A DNA stretch of 64,000 bases from Augochlora pura (GCF_028453695.1 NC_135780.1:9114001-9178000), one strand, 5' to 3'. Counted from the first letter of the stretch, positions 1-12,989 are shown. The notes: a model not told the origin generated them from the sequence alone. A program made the numbers and translations.

Positions 1-1564
1 CATAATCTTAACATAATCTCTACATAATCCCTGACATAACCTGAACTACGAAGAAGCAACTACCATGACGAAAAATTTTACAGAGTTAATATCTTTCTCC
101 ACATAAGTCTTTTTTATCAGCCATCGAATGACACAAGGAATAATTGAAAAACCTCGAAGGGTAGTTCCGACCATTTCAATCGACCGGGCCCTTTGGAACG
201 CCTGGTCGTTCGTCGCTGTTTCGTCTCGCGATACTCCCCCGGTTGCCACGCCACGGCCAGAAACTCGCCTTAAGTCAGCACACTAGCATTCAGCGCGAAG
301 TGATAAAGATGGAAAGTGGCTGGCATTTGCATGTTTATTCCACTTCTTTAATTCCGGGCCGGCCTCTCGCCGAGAGTCGACTGCGCCGTTTCCATCCGGA
401 AAATATATACGAAAGAGAAACCCAACCCCCCCGCTGGCCGCCGCCGCCGCGCTCCGAGACACACCGACGCGCACCTACACAGAGCCGCGCACCTTTCCGG
501 CCCTGCTGCCAACCCCTCCTGCCCCGGTTCGCCACCCCCTTCTGTTGTGTTTCGCCGGCAGAATGTTGGTCACCATCTGCTTTGCTTCCTGCAATTCCGG
601 CTCGGCGCGAGGGATTCGCCAGGGATATTGCGCGGGGCGCAGTTTTGCATGTGAAAATTAGCGAGCAACGGGCTAAGGGGGTACAGGAGCCGGGTTCGAG
701 ACGTCGAACATCGGCCATCTTTATTTTTCCGACGCCAGTAATTCAGCCGGCCGTTGTATTCGCTCGGCGTAAGTGCCGGTAATTGTTTCCTCAGATTTTG
801 TGGAATTTCTCTGGAAACGTGGAAGACACCCTCCCACCCCTCACCGCATCAAAATAAGAGATAGGAGAGGGAGAAATATTTTGGAATCGAGTTTTGACGG
901 TCAAAATTTATTACAGCGAAATTATTATTTATAATAATATGTAGATGATTTTCTGTATTTTCTTTTTTGGCTTCGGGGTGCACAAAGCTAAATTTATTAT
1001 TAATTTAATGAACATAGGTTGTATTTTTTGGTAGAATAATTGGAAAATATTATTCTATTTAGAATTAAATTTGGATACATTATTTTATTAAGTAATTTCT
1101 AGTTGTTTTAGGTTAAGAATATGGAAATGAATTTTGGGGGATAAAGGAGGTTGTTGAAATTATTAATCGAAAGAAGTATACGTTAAATAAAAACGCTTCC
1201 TCGAGTACTATCAGTAAATTAAGAAGAATATCTTTTACGTTCTGCTAATGTTTTACTATAAATGCATAAAATATAGTGATAATTATATGTTTTTAGGTTA
1301 TAGGTGCCATACTGGTCGCAATTAATTCTCGTTAAACGAACAGTAATATATAATATGCAAAATTAAGAGGGAAAAATGAAGATTATTAAGTCTCTTTTAA
1401 AGTTGAGATACATAATAATATGTTCCAATTTTGTATAAAAATAAAGGAATAAATAAACAGCTTCGGTGGCTGTAGGTAGACATACGACAGCAAAGGGTTA
1501 AATTCCCACGACCCTTTCACTGTTCTACCTTTCTTCTACTCGTTTTTATCGCAAACGCTGACTA
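1..1564. other. Intron-like DNA without recognised gene
   Basis: No coding signal is recognised. About 240-790 is GC- and CpG-rich; the longest frame there has no identifiable domain and biased proline/arginine composition typical of chance frames in GC-rich DNA. From about 900 the sequence turns AT-rich. At 1470-1501 a stretch ends in AGCAAAGGGTTAA, which matches the outer end of the TTAACCCTTTGC element families found elsewhere in the window. No partner end is found, so it is an orphan end. Confidence 0.5.
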
Positions 1565-2082
1565 ATTAAAATATTATATGTAATGTATAATTTAATCTAG
1601 TATATATGATATATAATATATAATCTGCTGTAATATATAAAGATATTGTTGCGCGATCTTGGCGTCCGTCGCGGCATCCCGTATAGTCTTTATTAAATTG
1701 TACAACTTTAACAACTTTAAACTTTTATGGAAAACAATGGTAAAATCGTTCGATTAAGATGTCTAGCTCGACAGACGGTTCTCGGATTCGTCTCTCGACT
1801 GACTGTCGATTCAACGATTCCGTGACAACTCTGAACTTCTTCAATTTCCTTAGGGGTTGTTCACTGTGAAGTGATTCTTCATTACGGCGACTCCATATGA
1901 TCAACCGCCGTAACAATATAATGCATAGTCTAATATAATATTTGAGTATGTAATATAAAATCTAAACTAATATATAAAAATATAATAGATAATCTAACAT
2001 AAAATATAAATATGTAATATATAATCTAATATAATACATAATAAATACATATATAGTATAATATATAATATAATAAATCAGC
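1565..2082. repeat. AT-rich TATAATCTAA-type minisatellite split by a solo LTR
   Basis: Both flanks of the LTR at 1647-1915 consist of degenerate repeats of the form taatatataatctaata. The same simple-repeat tract therefore continues on either side, and the LTR inserted into it. No function is apparent. Confidence 0.7.
1647..1915 (-). mobile_element. Solo LTR of an LTR retrotransposon
   Basis: Read on the minus strand this 269-bp block starts TGTTACGGCGG and ends GCGCGCAACA or close to it, giving the canonical TG...CA (TGTT...AACA) LTR ends. Near the 3' end it contains AATAAA, a polyadenylation signal expected in the R region. The AT tract on both sides supplies a candidate 4-bp duplication, ATAT (1643-1646 and 1916-1919), but the tract is too AT-rich for this to be decisive. 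No primer-binding site, polypurine tract or gag/pol sequence is adjacent. It is thus best explained as a solo LTR left by recombination between two LTRs. Family (Ty3/mdg4-like or BEL-like) cannot be decided from the LTR alone. Confidence 0.6.
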
Positions 2083-3735
2083 TAATTTCAGAAGCAGCAA
2101 CGTCCGCTGCACCAAAAATATTCAAATGTCCAACAAATCCCTGACATTCACCCCGTCGAATAAAAATCTCGGTTATTCGAACGATAAAATGTAACAGAAT
2201 TCGTTGAAACGACCAAAAATAAATCTCAATTTCGAGAATCCCGTGCCTGCGTCCGCGACAGCGGCGCGCAGCCGCTTTATCAAGATACAATAACAACTTA
2301 AAATATTATCCGGTCGCATCCGGGAGGGGGCAGCGATCGCGCGGGCATAGTCGCGCCGTTCCGCGGAAACAATAAAAGTAGACCCACTTTTCATGGTTCG
2401 GGAGAAATTCTGATAAAGTGTCCCCGGGAGCTTTTTCGTTTTCCGCGACGAACAAATTTCCTTTGGTAATCTATGCGCACGAAGTTTACGAGCGTCGTAA
2501 AAGGAGTGCATTTTCATTTCTTAAAAAATTGTCAGAAGGGACCGGGGTAAAGCCGGGCTTCGCTACACTCTTACCATTTTCCGTGCTTCGCCGCTCGGCG
2601 AAACGGGCGGGGGCGCATACACGCGCGGGCGCGCGCGCGCGCCATTCCGTCGAATTAAATATTGCGCGCCGTTCAGATTCCCGAGATCATTCGGAAGCGT
2701 TCACCTTATTTCATGTATCCCCGGTCTACGAATATTCTCCGCTGCTCGAATATTCATTCGCCTCTATTATTCAGGGCCTCGTCCTACTTTCTCACTTTCC
2801 CGGACTCTTGTTACAACGCGCCGCGCCATCGTCGCCGGACCGATCGGATCGCATGCATTTCCAAATAACTGATCAAAATATTAATATTTCAGCGGGTCCG
2901 CTAATGCGATCGGGACTCGATAAGAATTCGAGAGAGCCGCGAAAAGTTCGGATTGCCGACCGTTTCGATGGCCGCTCGGAAATCCGATCTGACAGATGAG
3001 TTCCCTCCGATTAGCGGAATGACCGAACGTCGAAGTAATTCGATGAGAATCGAGAACACTGAAAATTCATATAAATTACGTTTGCTCGGCGCGCGCTCTT
3101 TGCGATCGACGCGCAGAATTTTTCCACCCAATTTTTCCACCCGCAGGGAATTAATTAGTAGCGTCTGCGTGTTCGCAGAGTCGTCGCCTTTAAAAATGTA
3201 TTATTGAATAAGTTCCGACGCGTTGCCACGTTGATGAATTTTACGCGAGCAACTCGCGGCTTCGAGGCTTCGTCAATTTTCAAGCGGCGCCGCGCGACTC
3301 GAAAATTAAGGATGCGGCGGGATATCGATCTTCGAGATGCGAGTTTGTAAAGACGTCTTTTCCGCGCGTGACAGAAGCACGGAGAGTAATACGTCCGGCA
3401 CACGCAAACGTGAAACGGAGGGAACACGCATGTCCCGTGTCGCAGCGAACGTGTTAATATAGTCGGCGAAATATTCCAGTGTATTGACATTCCTTCTCCT
3501 GACCTGATTTACGCGGACTCGTTTCTTCTTTAAGGACACGCGGCTCCGAACGAAAGGTCTGACGGTGTCGTAACAATGAAAGAGATATAATATCAAGGGC
3601 TCGTGACTGCGACGGCACGGGGGCCACGACGCGTTAACTGCTCTCAAATGTCAGCGAAATGTTAAAATGCCTTCGAAAAATTTCTACGATTATTTCTGGA
3701 GTAATTGACTGCCTTTGTCTAAATTGACTGTGATG
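2083..3735. other. Intron-like DNA without recognised gene
   Basis: GC-rich and CpG-rich from about 2230 to 3600, including a (GC)n-like stretch near 2630-2645. Open frames on both strands overlap one another and show no domain, signal peptide or splice context that I can defend. Nothing else is seen. Confidence 0.5.
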
Positions 3736-3737
3736 TA

Positions 3738-4308
3738 CAGTAGCGGACAAAAATTTAAGACGAGAAGGAAAAAAGAAAGGAATTATTAATATTTTATAAA
3801 TAACATAAGCTATCATGTTCTATCTTTAATTATAATCGTCTACTCATTTATTTAAACAGTCACAAAAACATTTATGTTCGGTTTTGAACTTATCAGTTAG
3901 AATATATAACAAAAAAGTAAATCTATGTTACATTTCCATTGACAAAAGATTAAGACTACAAAATAATAGGAGAAAATAAACAGAAAAAAATGGTTTTCAA
4001 TACAAATATTTAGTATTTCGTCCAAAATCCATTATTTTTTATAACCTCGGCACATCTTTTTGGCATTGAATCTATTAATTTTTCACATTTCTCTACTGTA
4101 ATATTACAGTAAATATTACAGTAGAGAAATATTGTCAATATTGTTGACTCAATAATGTTTACATTTAACACACGAGCCTTCGAGAATTAGAAGGTCAAAC
4201 ATTTGTCTTCATTATCCCAAAATAAGAAACTGATTGGAAAGATAGTACTTACATTACACGTGTATAATTGAAATTAAATTCGTCGTCTTAAATTTTTGAC
4301 CGCTACTG
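3738..4308 (-). mobile_element. Tc1-like element D, copy 1 (internally deleted)
   Basis: Bounded by inverted repeats starting CAGTAGCGGACAAAAATTTA on the left and its near-exact complement ending CCGCTACTG on the right, with TA on both outer sides (3736-3737, 4309-4310). TA duplication is the signature of Tc1/mariner elements. At 571 bp it is far shorter than an autonomous Tc1 (about 1.3-1.7 kb). It retains a 27-codon remnant of the transposase C-terminus on the minus strand. A perfect 19-bp inverted repeat around 4087-4132 forms a potential hairpin. Copy 2 (54988-55556) is in the opposite orientation and very similar along its length. Confidence 0.88.
4013..4093 (-). pseudogene. Tc1-family transposase C-terminal remnant
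   Basis: The minus strand reads 27 codons including LIDSMPKRCAEVIKNNG and ending WTKY. This matches the end of Tc1-family transposases, where a DSMP.RC..VI..KG..T.Y motif is followed closely by the stop. The catalytic DD34D/E region and the DNA-binding domain are absent, so it cannot encode an active enzyme. The family assignment rests on recalled motif similarity. Confidence 0.7.
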
Positions 4309-4326
4309 TATATAAATGTCTTGCAT

Positions 4327-4660
4327 AGGATGTCTCAAATGTGAACGCATTAGGAAATTAGGGATCTTTGAAGTGATTTGAAGTAATTTTTTCCTTTGCA
4401 ATATTTTTCTCCAAGGCGTTGTTAACGAGCTATTAAAGAAAAATAGTGGCCAATGAGAGGCCGGATCAGCTGGTGCGTGGCGGTGAAGCCAATCAGTGGA
4501 ACTGGGCAACGTCTGCTTGTTGGCTCGTCTCTCATTGGTCAGTGTTTTCTGTTAATAACTCGTCAACGATGCTTCGGAGGAAATTATTGTAAAAGAAAAA
4601 GTTATTTGAACTGACCTCAGGAACCTTATATTTCCAGATTGTGAGACATTTATAGAACAC
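4327..4660. mobile_element. Fold-back element J, copy 1
   Basis: A long imperfect inverted repeat. The left arm contains gtaattttttcctttgcaa and later aaaaatagtggccaatgaga; the right arm contains the complements tctcattggtcagtgttttc and aaagaaaaagttatttgaac. Outer ends resemble gatgtctcaaatg and its complement. Two further copies are at 15901-16222 and 44273-44574. No coding capacity is seen. It begins only 18 bp after the Tc1-like element D. The superfamily is not identified and the ends are approximate. Confidence 0.75.
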
Positions 4661-5914
4661 CATGTAGAGTAATATAAATATAGTATAACTACCCGCTACA
4701 TTTCAGATTTCAGAGTTCATAATTTAAAAAAGGAAATAAATGAATAAATAAACTAGTAAACGTACGAAGAAATAATTAAATAACTATCATAACCTTAAAT
4801 AACTAAATGACGAAGTAACTAGATATAAGTTATACAATAGTATAACATAATAAAATAAACTAAATATAAAGTAAAAATGTTCCACTTTGCAAATGCTGTT
4901 AGGGTACACAAATCTTTTTAGTTAAAGTTTATCTATTGAACAAAAATTAAGTTAAACATGCCCAAAAGGGCACAGTAATTGATCGCTCCAAAGTAACCGG
5001 CTCCAGAACTCTGTACCATTCCAGCCGATCCAAATGTACGGAAAAATATTGGCGCGCAAAACAACGACCACGAACCTACGTACGGCGATTCGTGTTTTCG
5101 TTCAATTAGCCTAACAATAGGCTTAGTTAGCGAAGAGAGGATGTTCAGGGGAGTTTTTTTCCAGCAATTCGGGAGATTCGAAACGGAATTTTATTTTTAT
5201 CCCGATGGCTTTTTTGTCCATTTGCAAATAAAACCGAAACTTTGAACAGCAACATTCGACTTGTAATTCCAGCGGTCTGCATGGGATGCTGTACAAAATG
5301 GCGCCGCAGTTTGACAAGGAAATATATTTTTGCTTATCCCACTGACTACCTATTGTTAAATACATTAAACAATATTATTCAATATTTTCAGCGCAAAATC
5401 AAATTGTTTAATTACCGCGGGGAAATTTGATCGCTTACGAAAATTTTCATCCACCATGACCTCTATATAATTGTTACGCGTCTATGTAATATAAATATAT
5501 TATTTTTATATATTATTTTAGGTATGAAAATGTTGTTTATTTAAATGTTCGTACAGGGAAGTGTTTACTGTATCCAAATTCAATTTGGCGACCTCTTTCG
5601 TAAGGCAGCCTGTTAGCAATCGCTTTTAACGCTGGCCATGGTCACCGTAAGAGTCGCAACGTCGCTCGCGTCGCGGTAAAAAGGTTAATAGAACAAACGG
5701 TTTATAATATTAAAGCCAGAGGTCGCGGGAGGAAGACAGCCGGAAGGATTATAAAGCGTGGCTCGGCAGTCTTGTCGGTTTCCCCGGCGAAACCAGGCCA
5801 ACGTGCATTTATTTGTTCCGGCGGATAACGGAGCCGCGATTGTTGCGTCCTATTCAGATTTATAGAATAAACTGGCGCTTTCATCGCGCGGGGAGAGAAA
5901 ACTGCTTTTCACAG
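4661..5914. other. Intron-like DNA without recognised gene
   Basis: Mostly AT-rich, moderately GC-rich at 4980-5110 and 5580-5900. No exon, RNA gene or repeat family is recognised. Confidence 0.5.
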
Positions 5915-6845
5915 TATTTTTCTCTTTCTCTCGCTGTTTCCCTCTCTCACTCTCTGTTTCTCGCTTTCATTCTCTTACTACTTTCTTCTCCCCCCCTCGC
6001 TTTCCGCCGCCCCTTCACCTTCTTAGCCTCTTTTACTTTCTTTCATTCTCTGTCTCTCTTTCTTCTCTGCCATTATTTACTCGGTTCTTCTTCACTTATT
6101 CTCATGTTCTTTCTCTATTATTTCTTTTTCACTGAGTTTTCTTGACTGTCTTACCTTCACTCTTATTTTTATTTTCTCTCTCTCTCTCTCTCCTTTCTTT
6201 TTTATTTCATTACCGTCTTATTGTTTCAATTTCTTTTTCTTTCCGTTCTTTCATTCTGTTGCTCTCCTCCACTTTCTTAGTCTCTTTTATTGTCTCACTT
6301 TTTCTCTGTTTGTCACTTTTTACTCGCTCCTCTTCAATTCTTACTCTCTCAGTCTCCTATCCTTTTTCTTTTATTTTTATTACCGAATCTTCTTTACTGT
6401 GTTACTTTCATTCTTCATTTTCTATCTCTCTTCTTTCTATTTCAATTTTCTTACTGTCTCAGTCTCTCTTACTCTCTTTCTCTCCTTCGTTCTTTCCTTC
6501 ACTTGTCTTCATACTCTCTCTCTCTCTCTCTCTTCGTTCTCACTCTCTCTTCTTGCTCTCTTCCATTTTCCGAATCAGCTTTCTTAATTTCCTTCTCTGA
6601 TTTTCTCTTATTCCTTGCCTCACTCTGTTACTCTGTATCTCTAATTTTATTACTCAGTCTCCTTGACTCTTTTACTTTTAATCTCTCTCTCGCTGTCTCT
6701 GGCTCTTTCTCCTTTTTTAATTTTATTACTGTCTTATTCTTTTACTCTCCTGCACTGTCTCTTCTTCGTTTGTTCACTGTCTTAATTTTTAGTTTTTTTT
6801 CTTTACTCTTTTACCCCCTCCTCTTTCTATCTTACTGGCTTTCTT

Positions 6846-6882
<37 letters not shown>

Positions 6883-6988
6883 CTCTTACTCAATTTTATT
6901 TTCTTAGTCATTGTTTTCTACTGTCTCTCTCTTCCCCTCTTTGTTAATTTTATACCAAGTCCCCTTTAGTGTCTTACTTTTACTCTTA

Positions 6989-7025
<37 letters not shown>

Positions 7026-7153
7026 CTATTTATTCTATTACTCTCCTACTCCTTCTCCCGTTCCTTCCTTCACTCTCCTACCCTCTTTTATATCTTCTTC
7101 TAACTCTTCCACCCCCTTACTCTTTACCTCTATCACTTTTTCACTTTCTCTCC
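5915..7153 (+). repeat. 1.2-kb polypyrimidine tract rich in (CT)n
   Basis: Almost every base on the plus strand is C or T, with interspersed single A or G and pure (CT)n runs at about 6178-6191, 6850-6880 and 6993-7020. It produces long serine/leucine/phenylalanine reading frames in all plus-strand frames, which are compositional artefacts. Such tracts can form triplex DNA. It ends directly at the TTAA that starts element H. If the host gene is on the minus strand, the transcript would carry a polypurine run. Confidence 0.9.
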
Positions 7154-7837
7154 TTAACCAGTTAACTGTGATTGACGAGTATACTCGTCATGGAGAAGTG
7201 GCAAATTTTGGTGTATTGACGAGTATACTCGTCATGCGTATAAATCAGTGACCATTAGCTATTTAAATTGCAATTTTTGAAAAAAACAAAACATATTCTG
7301 AAATTTCAAGATGTTTAGAATATTTTCAGGCTATGCCGGAATAAAACAAACAAATAGAAAATATAAACAGTTTGAGATGACGTCATGCGTCCCCGTATGC
7401 ACTGGTTGAGAAAGTTTACCAGTTCGCGTAATGAATTTATTTATGTGCGATGATAACGTTTTTTTAGATGTTAACCTAAAAGGGGAAAAGGCAAAAGTGA
7501 AAAAGTGGATTTATAAACTAGAAAGCTAACTCGCGAGCAGTGCAGCAACTTTGAATTTTCGGTGATCTCGATCTTCATCTTGCTGTATCAAACCCCAAAA
7601 AGTGTGTGCCGGTACATATCTTACCAAGTGTCGGCGGTTCTTATCAAATAAGTACAGTGCGACGTAAGAATTTCAAGTGCGTAAATATTATTTTTATAAA
7701 ATAAACTCATCTTTTTGATCCAATATCTTAGCAGCGCAACTTACTCCGTGATTGACGAATATACTCGTCGTGGCTCGATTCTGGCGTCACAAACCTGTGC
7801 GCACTTTTAAATGAGGGCTCCACGGTTAACTGGTTAA
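7154..7837 (+). mobile_element. TTAA element H, copy 1 (piggyBac-like MITE)
   Basis: Starts TTAACCAGTTAACTGTG and ends with the complement CACGGTTAACTGGTTAA, giving a terminal inverted repeat of about 13 bp inside a duplicated TTAA. That is the target signature of piggyBac-type transposition. Length is 684 bp. Inside the left end lie two perfect 18-bp palindromes TGACGAGTATACTCGTCA at 7173-7190 and 7217-7234, exactly 44 bp apart. The right end carries one variant at 7753-7770. No transposase frame is seen. A second full copy lies inverted at 51010-51719. Confidence 0.9.
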
Positions 7838-9850
7838 TAGTCTCTCTCCCCCTCTCCCCGTCTCATAAAGAGCCGACCAGTTAATAAGTTCCGACGAGAA
7901 GCCGCTTTTCGAAGCCCTACACATTCCCGGTCGCCGCTTTGGAACATCTGAAAAATTCATTTTCGCGGCAGGGTCGCGGGGTGAATGGGGGTAGTGACAC
8001 GGAGAAGACAATCCCATTATGCGTCGGTGCGACGCGGGCGCGAGAAAGAACGAAAGAGAGGGAAGAGAAAGAGAAAGAAACCGAGGAATCCCCATTCTGT
8101 TTGAAGAGTCGCTGCCTCCTTTATTTATATATCTCTGTAGCATTTGCCTCGGTATACAATGAGATTAAGTTTCATTGTTGCTTCGGGAACTGGGCCCTCG
8201 CTCTCCCACCATTTCGCCCACCTCTCTCCCCCCCCCCCCCCCGTCCGCATCTACGGCTTCGAGGAATCTGTGAATAATGCCGTCTGTCGACTTCTCGCCG
8301 CCACTCCTGGGGGTTGATCTTGCGAGGCCCGTTATGCGAACGGCGTATGACAATGCTCTCTCTCTCCGCTCTTCTCTCTCATGATCGCGAATAATCCATG
8401 TCCGACGGGGGATGGGGAAGAGGGCGCGAGATTCTTTGACGCTGCGCCGGCGAATTTTCAGAAACTGTTCTTTTGGGACGACAGGGCATTCTTGAATGTT
8501 TTTACGAGGCATGGTGGACCTAAGTTCGGTCTTCATGGCAGTTTATATCTTTAACTTTTATTTCACGTGATAGATAGAACAGTGTCCGATAAAACCAAGT
8601 AGAAATTTGACTAAAACTACAATAATTAGAAGGAAATTGAAATAATTAAATAGTATAAATATTGAAACTATTAAAGAAATTTTAAAACGATTCGTCAACC
8701 TAGTTAATTATTTTCTTGAATGTTGAGATGTCTAAACAATCGCCAGACTTTTATAGCAATTAAAATCGCTTAAAAGAATAGAAAAATGAAACTCTTTAAC
8801 AGGTTAAACAACTTTACAACAATTTAATATTATACACGCGATTTCGAAGTAAATAAACAAATTGAAAGAAGATGACATCAGCCATCTGACTAATAAAATG
8901 AGTAATGAAAACACGACGATAAATGAAAAATAAACAATAAAAATACAGATTATATGGTGATATTGAATTAGAAAAAGGGGACCAATTATCGAAGAGCCCC
9001 TTGAACTCGCACAAAGAACGACAGCCTAGAACAAGTATCGAAACAGGAGTCACCGTCGAAGCAGAATTTTCTGTGCTCATAATTAGACCGATTCGAAGAC
9101 GGATACGGAGTCCGCGCGAGCGTTTAATTCGCGCGCTTCGTGCGCGCCGACGGAAAAAGATCGCCGTCGTCGAACACGTGTTGTAGCGGCGCGTCGCGGG
9201 TTCGTTAACGTCGGAGTCTACGCGAACTATCGACTGCGAAAAGCGGCAAAAAAATGTTCGCCGACGACGCGCCTCCATCGTGGATTGCGTAATCTCGACG
9301 CGGAGGACGAACAATGCAGAGAAGGGAGGGGACGGCAAAAAGGTGTCGTAATAAAATCAGCGCCTCGTCGAATGTTAACATTGAGATCGACAATTAACGT
9401 TACAGAGGAGCGCGATAGAGAAGAGGAGAGGGTAAAGAATGCGGGAGGGGTGGAGGGAGAGGGGGATGGACGAACGAACAGGTAGACGGACAATAATTAA
9501 AAGTAATTGCATGTAAATAACATCGGCGCTCGGCGCACTCTCTCGTCGAGCGTGTCTCGATATTGTCCCGATGCAATCCAGTGGGTACCGTGTAAGTCCT
9601 CCGCGACAGTTTTATCGTTTTTATGCTGGCTACAGCGCCGATTAATACGAGCAGTTCTCAGTCCGCGTTCCCTTTGTCCGGCGAAAATTAACGCGGATGC
9701 TGTTGCCGGCGCGTTAATCAATTTGTTTTAGCTCGAAGGCTGTTTCCTCTGCTTGCTGAATATCAATGACTATTATTCGCTGCAGATCTTTCTACGAGAT
9801 AACTATCTCGGAGATTAAATTACTGGGAATTGTTTGTTTTAATCAGTTTT
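7838..9850. other. Intron-like DNA without recognised gene
   Basis: GC-rich blocks at 7840-8540 and 9000-9720 alternate with AT-rich DNA. A run of 15 C occupies 8228-8242. Overlapping short frames on both strands have no recognised domain. No RNA gene is seen. Confidence 0.5.
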
Positions 9851-10420
9851 TTTATTCTACTGCATTGTATTGAATTGTATTGTAGTGTACTGTATTACAT
9901 TGTAGTGTATTGTATTGTGGTGTAGTGTATTATACTGTATCATATCATATATCAAAACGTATTGTATTGTACTGTATATGTAGTATCATATTAATATATA
10001 TTGTATTGTATCATATTGCATCGTATAGTATCATATTTCATATCAATACATATTGTACTGTATTGTATTGTATTATATTGTATCGTATAATATCATATTT
10101 CATATCAATACATATTGTACTGTATTATATTGTATAGTATTATATCATATCATATATCAATACGTATTGTATTGTATTATATTGTATCGTATAATAACAT
10201 ATTTCATATCAATACATATACTGTATTGTATTATATTGTATCGTATAATATCATATTTCATATCAATACGTATTGTATTGTATTATATTGCATCGTATAG
10301 TATCATATTTCATATCAATACATATTGTATCGTATTGTATAGTACCACATCATATCATAACAATACAAATAGTATCGTATTATAACATATTACATTGCAT
10401 TACAATCATTTACATATTAA
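9851..10420. repeat. TATTGTAT-type minisatellite
   Basis: Degenerate short unit (tgtattgtat and tattatattg) organised into a longer repeat of about 60 bp containing catatttcatatcaatac, which recurs at about 10036, 10097, 10200, 10256 and 10306. Tyr/Ile/Ser-rich frames through it are artefacts of the repeat. Confidence 0.85.
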
Positions 10421-12387
10421 CCCCTTCTTATACCCTCAAACAACGAAAAAAATCCGGAACGCCGATCTTCGATACATATGGCACGATAATCTCGGCCGGG
10501 AATATCCCGCGCGCGTATTCACCGCGTCGGAAACGAAGAGCGGGCCGTTAAAGAAAATATTTTTAATTAACTTCCTTATTTGCGGGCTAAGTGAAAAAAT
10601 CTCCACTTACGCGGGCCGTTCGCGGCGCATTTAACAAGTGTATCATTAAGTCCCCTTCGCGGATATGTCGGAGGGGTAGCGGTGAGGAGGCCGCGCTCTT
10701 CTCCCGCGGCAGAAATTTCATTTTCACTTCGGCATAGTACTTCCACGGGCCGGAAAAGTGCTCTCCAAGTAGTGGAGCAGGCCTGGCAATGCTACCAGTT
10801 GCGTATACGAACGCGAAAGACGAGAACCACCCGGAGACCGACTTAATCCGGCCGGCGGAAAAGTTCCGCGGTATTGAAGCTTTTTCGTTCTCACTTCGTC
10901 GAATATTCCCATCGACTTCTTCACCCGTCCCCACCGCCCCTTCCGTCGCTCCCAATTTTCTTCCGCCCCCTTGTCGCGAAAATCCCCGTCCTCCCGGCCA
11001 TCTTTCTTTTCATCTCTTCTCGCTCCTTTCTTCTTTTTTTTTCTTCTTTAGAAACGTCTGCTCCTCTTATTTATTTCTGTTCTCGCTCGTTTGTGTCTAC
11101 TTTTTTGCAAGGGTTTTCTTGGTTATTTGTTTATTCGTTTCTTTTATTTGTCTGCTCTTTAATCTTTATTTTACTCATTATGTTTATGTTGTATTTGCTG
11201 GGTTTATTGTATTTATATCGTATTTACTGTGTTTATTATTTTTATATTTGCTATATTTATTACGTTATAACATATCTACTATATTAGTATAGCATGTTTA
11301 ATATTTTTTATTGTATTATAATTATAAGATACATTATATTTACTGTATTTATTATATTCATATTTTCCTTTTCCCTTCTCACAATTTTACATTACAAAAA
11401 TCTGTTCCCCTTATTTATTTCCACCTTTATTAATTTACCTCTATTCTGTTCAATCAATCGATTATTTATTCACACATTTATTTCCTCAATTATTAACATC
11501 TCCGTTTACTCTAATTCTCCCGCCCTCCGTTTCCGTCGTCGCATCCCTCGCAAACGATCCAAAAATAATTCCAAAAGCGACGAAACAAATTACACAGCAC
11601 AAAAGGCGTTCTCTAACCTAAAATTTTCATTCTTCTTAATCATCGTTTTTCATTCGACAGGCTCGCAATATTTCCGGCGAGAGAACTTCGCCATTTTCGG
11701 GATCGATAAATTGCCGCCCGGAAAGCCGTAGCTTAAAATCCGGCATTTCCTTAAAATTTAATAAATCCGGTACAATTTTATCTAAAAAAAAAAGAAAAAA
11801 AAAAGAACGAACAGCGAGGCACGGATTTTAACGCGTTCCCGTTCCTCCCGGAAAATATTCAACTCGAACAACTAATTCGCGTACGAATTCCACCACCTCC
11901 GGCCCGCTGTTCGACATTTCCGAACGGAAAAGTTTCGGCGAAATGTTTCGATTACGAATGTGGAAATTGGTTCGAGGAAAATACGGGGCGTTGCGTAGAG
12001 TGTAACCGGTTCGTAGGAAAGAAACGCAAGAGAGAGAGAGATAGAGAGAGGGAGAGGGAGAGAGAGTCGTTAAAGGGTTCGTTCCCGCCCAGAGCGTCGC
12101 CGGGGTTACATCCCGATGCCAGCTAGACTCTGTCTAAAACATTAATTTCATTCGCATTCTCTGTTACATCAGTCACGTACGGCTCTGCTACATCAACATC
12201 CATTCTTCCCTCGTCTTATTTACCCCCGGCAATATTGACTCTGCAACAAATTATATTCCTGCGTCGAATGCCGTGCCTCTGCTTCATATCTTCCATTCCA
12301 GTTCCTCGTACACATGTATACATAGTATACATTGTATCGCGTATACATATATATCTATATTTACTATATAGATATATTTAGTATATA

Positions 12388-12418
<31 letters not shown>

Positions 12419-12984
12419 GGGGACGAAGAGACAGACAGGGGAACGGCGGCGATGTCTAAAGCGATATTTTTCTCGAGACCAGCCTCGAGCTGAAATCAAG
12501 GATATGCAGTATACGTATGGATAGACGGCGGGAGATGGCTACAGACATATATCCCCGCGAAGGGAGTCAGTTATTGGTTGTAAAACGGCCAGGCCATCTG
12601 TCCTTGATATGAAACCTCGGTGCACCCCCAAAAATCCACTCCTGACCCCTCCACCCACATCGATGGGGGGTAATAAGTCACAGAAGTCGTTCGGAGGTGT
12701 ACCAGGTGACAGAAAGATTCCGCGCGGCACGGGATTTATGAAGATCCGTTCCTCAGACATCATCGACCATCCTTTCGGACACGCGACTTTTTCGGACGAG
12801 ACGTCTTCCTGGATTATAATATCCTACGTTGCGATTACCGGCGTTTCTATGTTCTGGGATTTATTGGAATTTGTGGGGTGCGTTGAATATTACGTATCGT
12901 ATGCGTTACCTATATTATGTTTTCTATGTTTTATCTATATTATGTTTTGTATATGTTACGTGTATTATATTACGTATGTATTAT
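10421..12984. other. Intron-like DNA without recognised gene
   Basis: GC-rich at 10440-11000, pyrimidine-rich at about 11000-11070 and AT-rich to 11520. A-rich at 11784-11806. (GA)n runs occur at about 12030-12067 and 12387-12420. The 12480-12830 block is more balanced in composition and open on both strands, but no domain or splice arrangement supports a gene. Confidence 0.5.
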
Positions 12985-12989
12985 GTATA

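Noticed and set aside
2173..2999. Overlapping arginine/serine-rich frames
   Set aside because: Chance frames in CpG-rich DNA; overlap on opposite strands and no domain.
5813..7165. Several overlapping long serine/leucine/phenylalanine frames, some resembling membrane proteins
   Set aside because: They run through a polypyrimidine tract in all three plus frames; composition alone explains them.
9851..10420. CRISPR-like array
   Set aside because: Repeats are contiguous degenerate AT minisatellite units without unique spacers, in a eukaryotic context.
12539..12830. Balanced-composition frames on both strands
   Set aside because: Open on both strands, no recognisable family and no splice signals that join them to anything.
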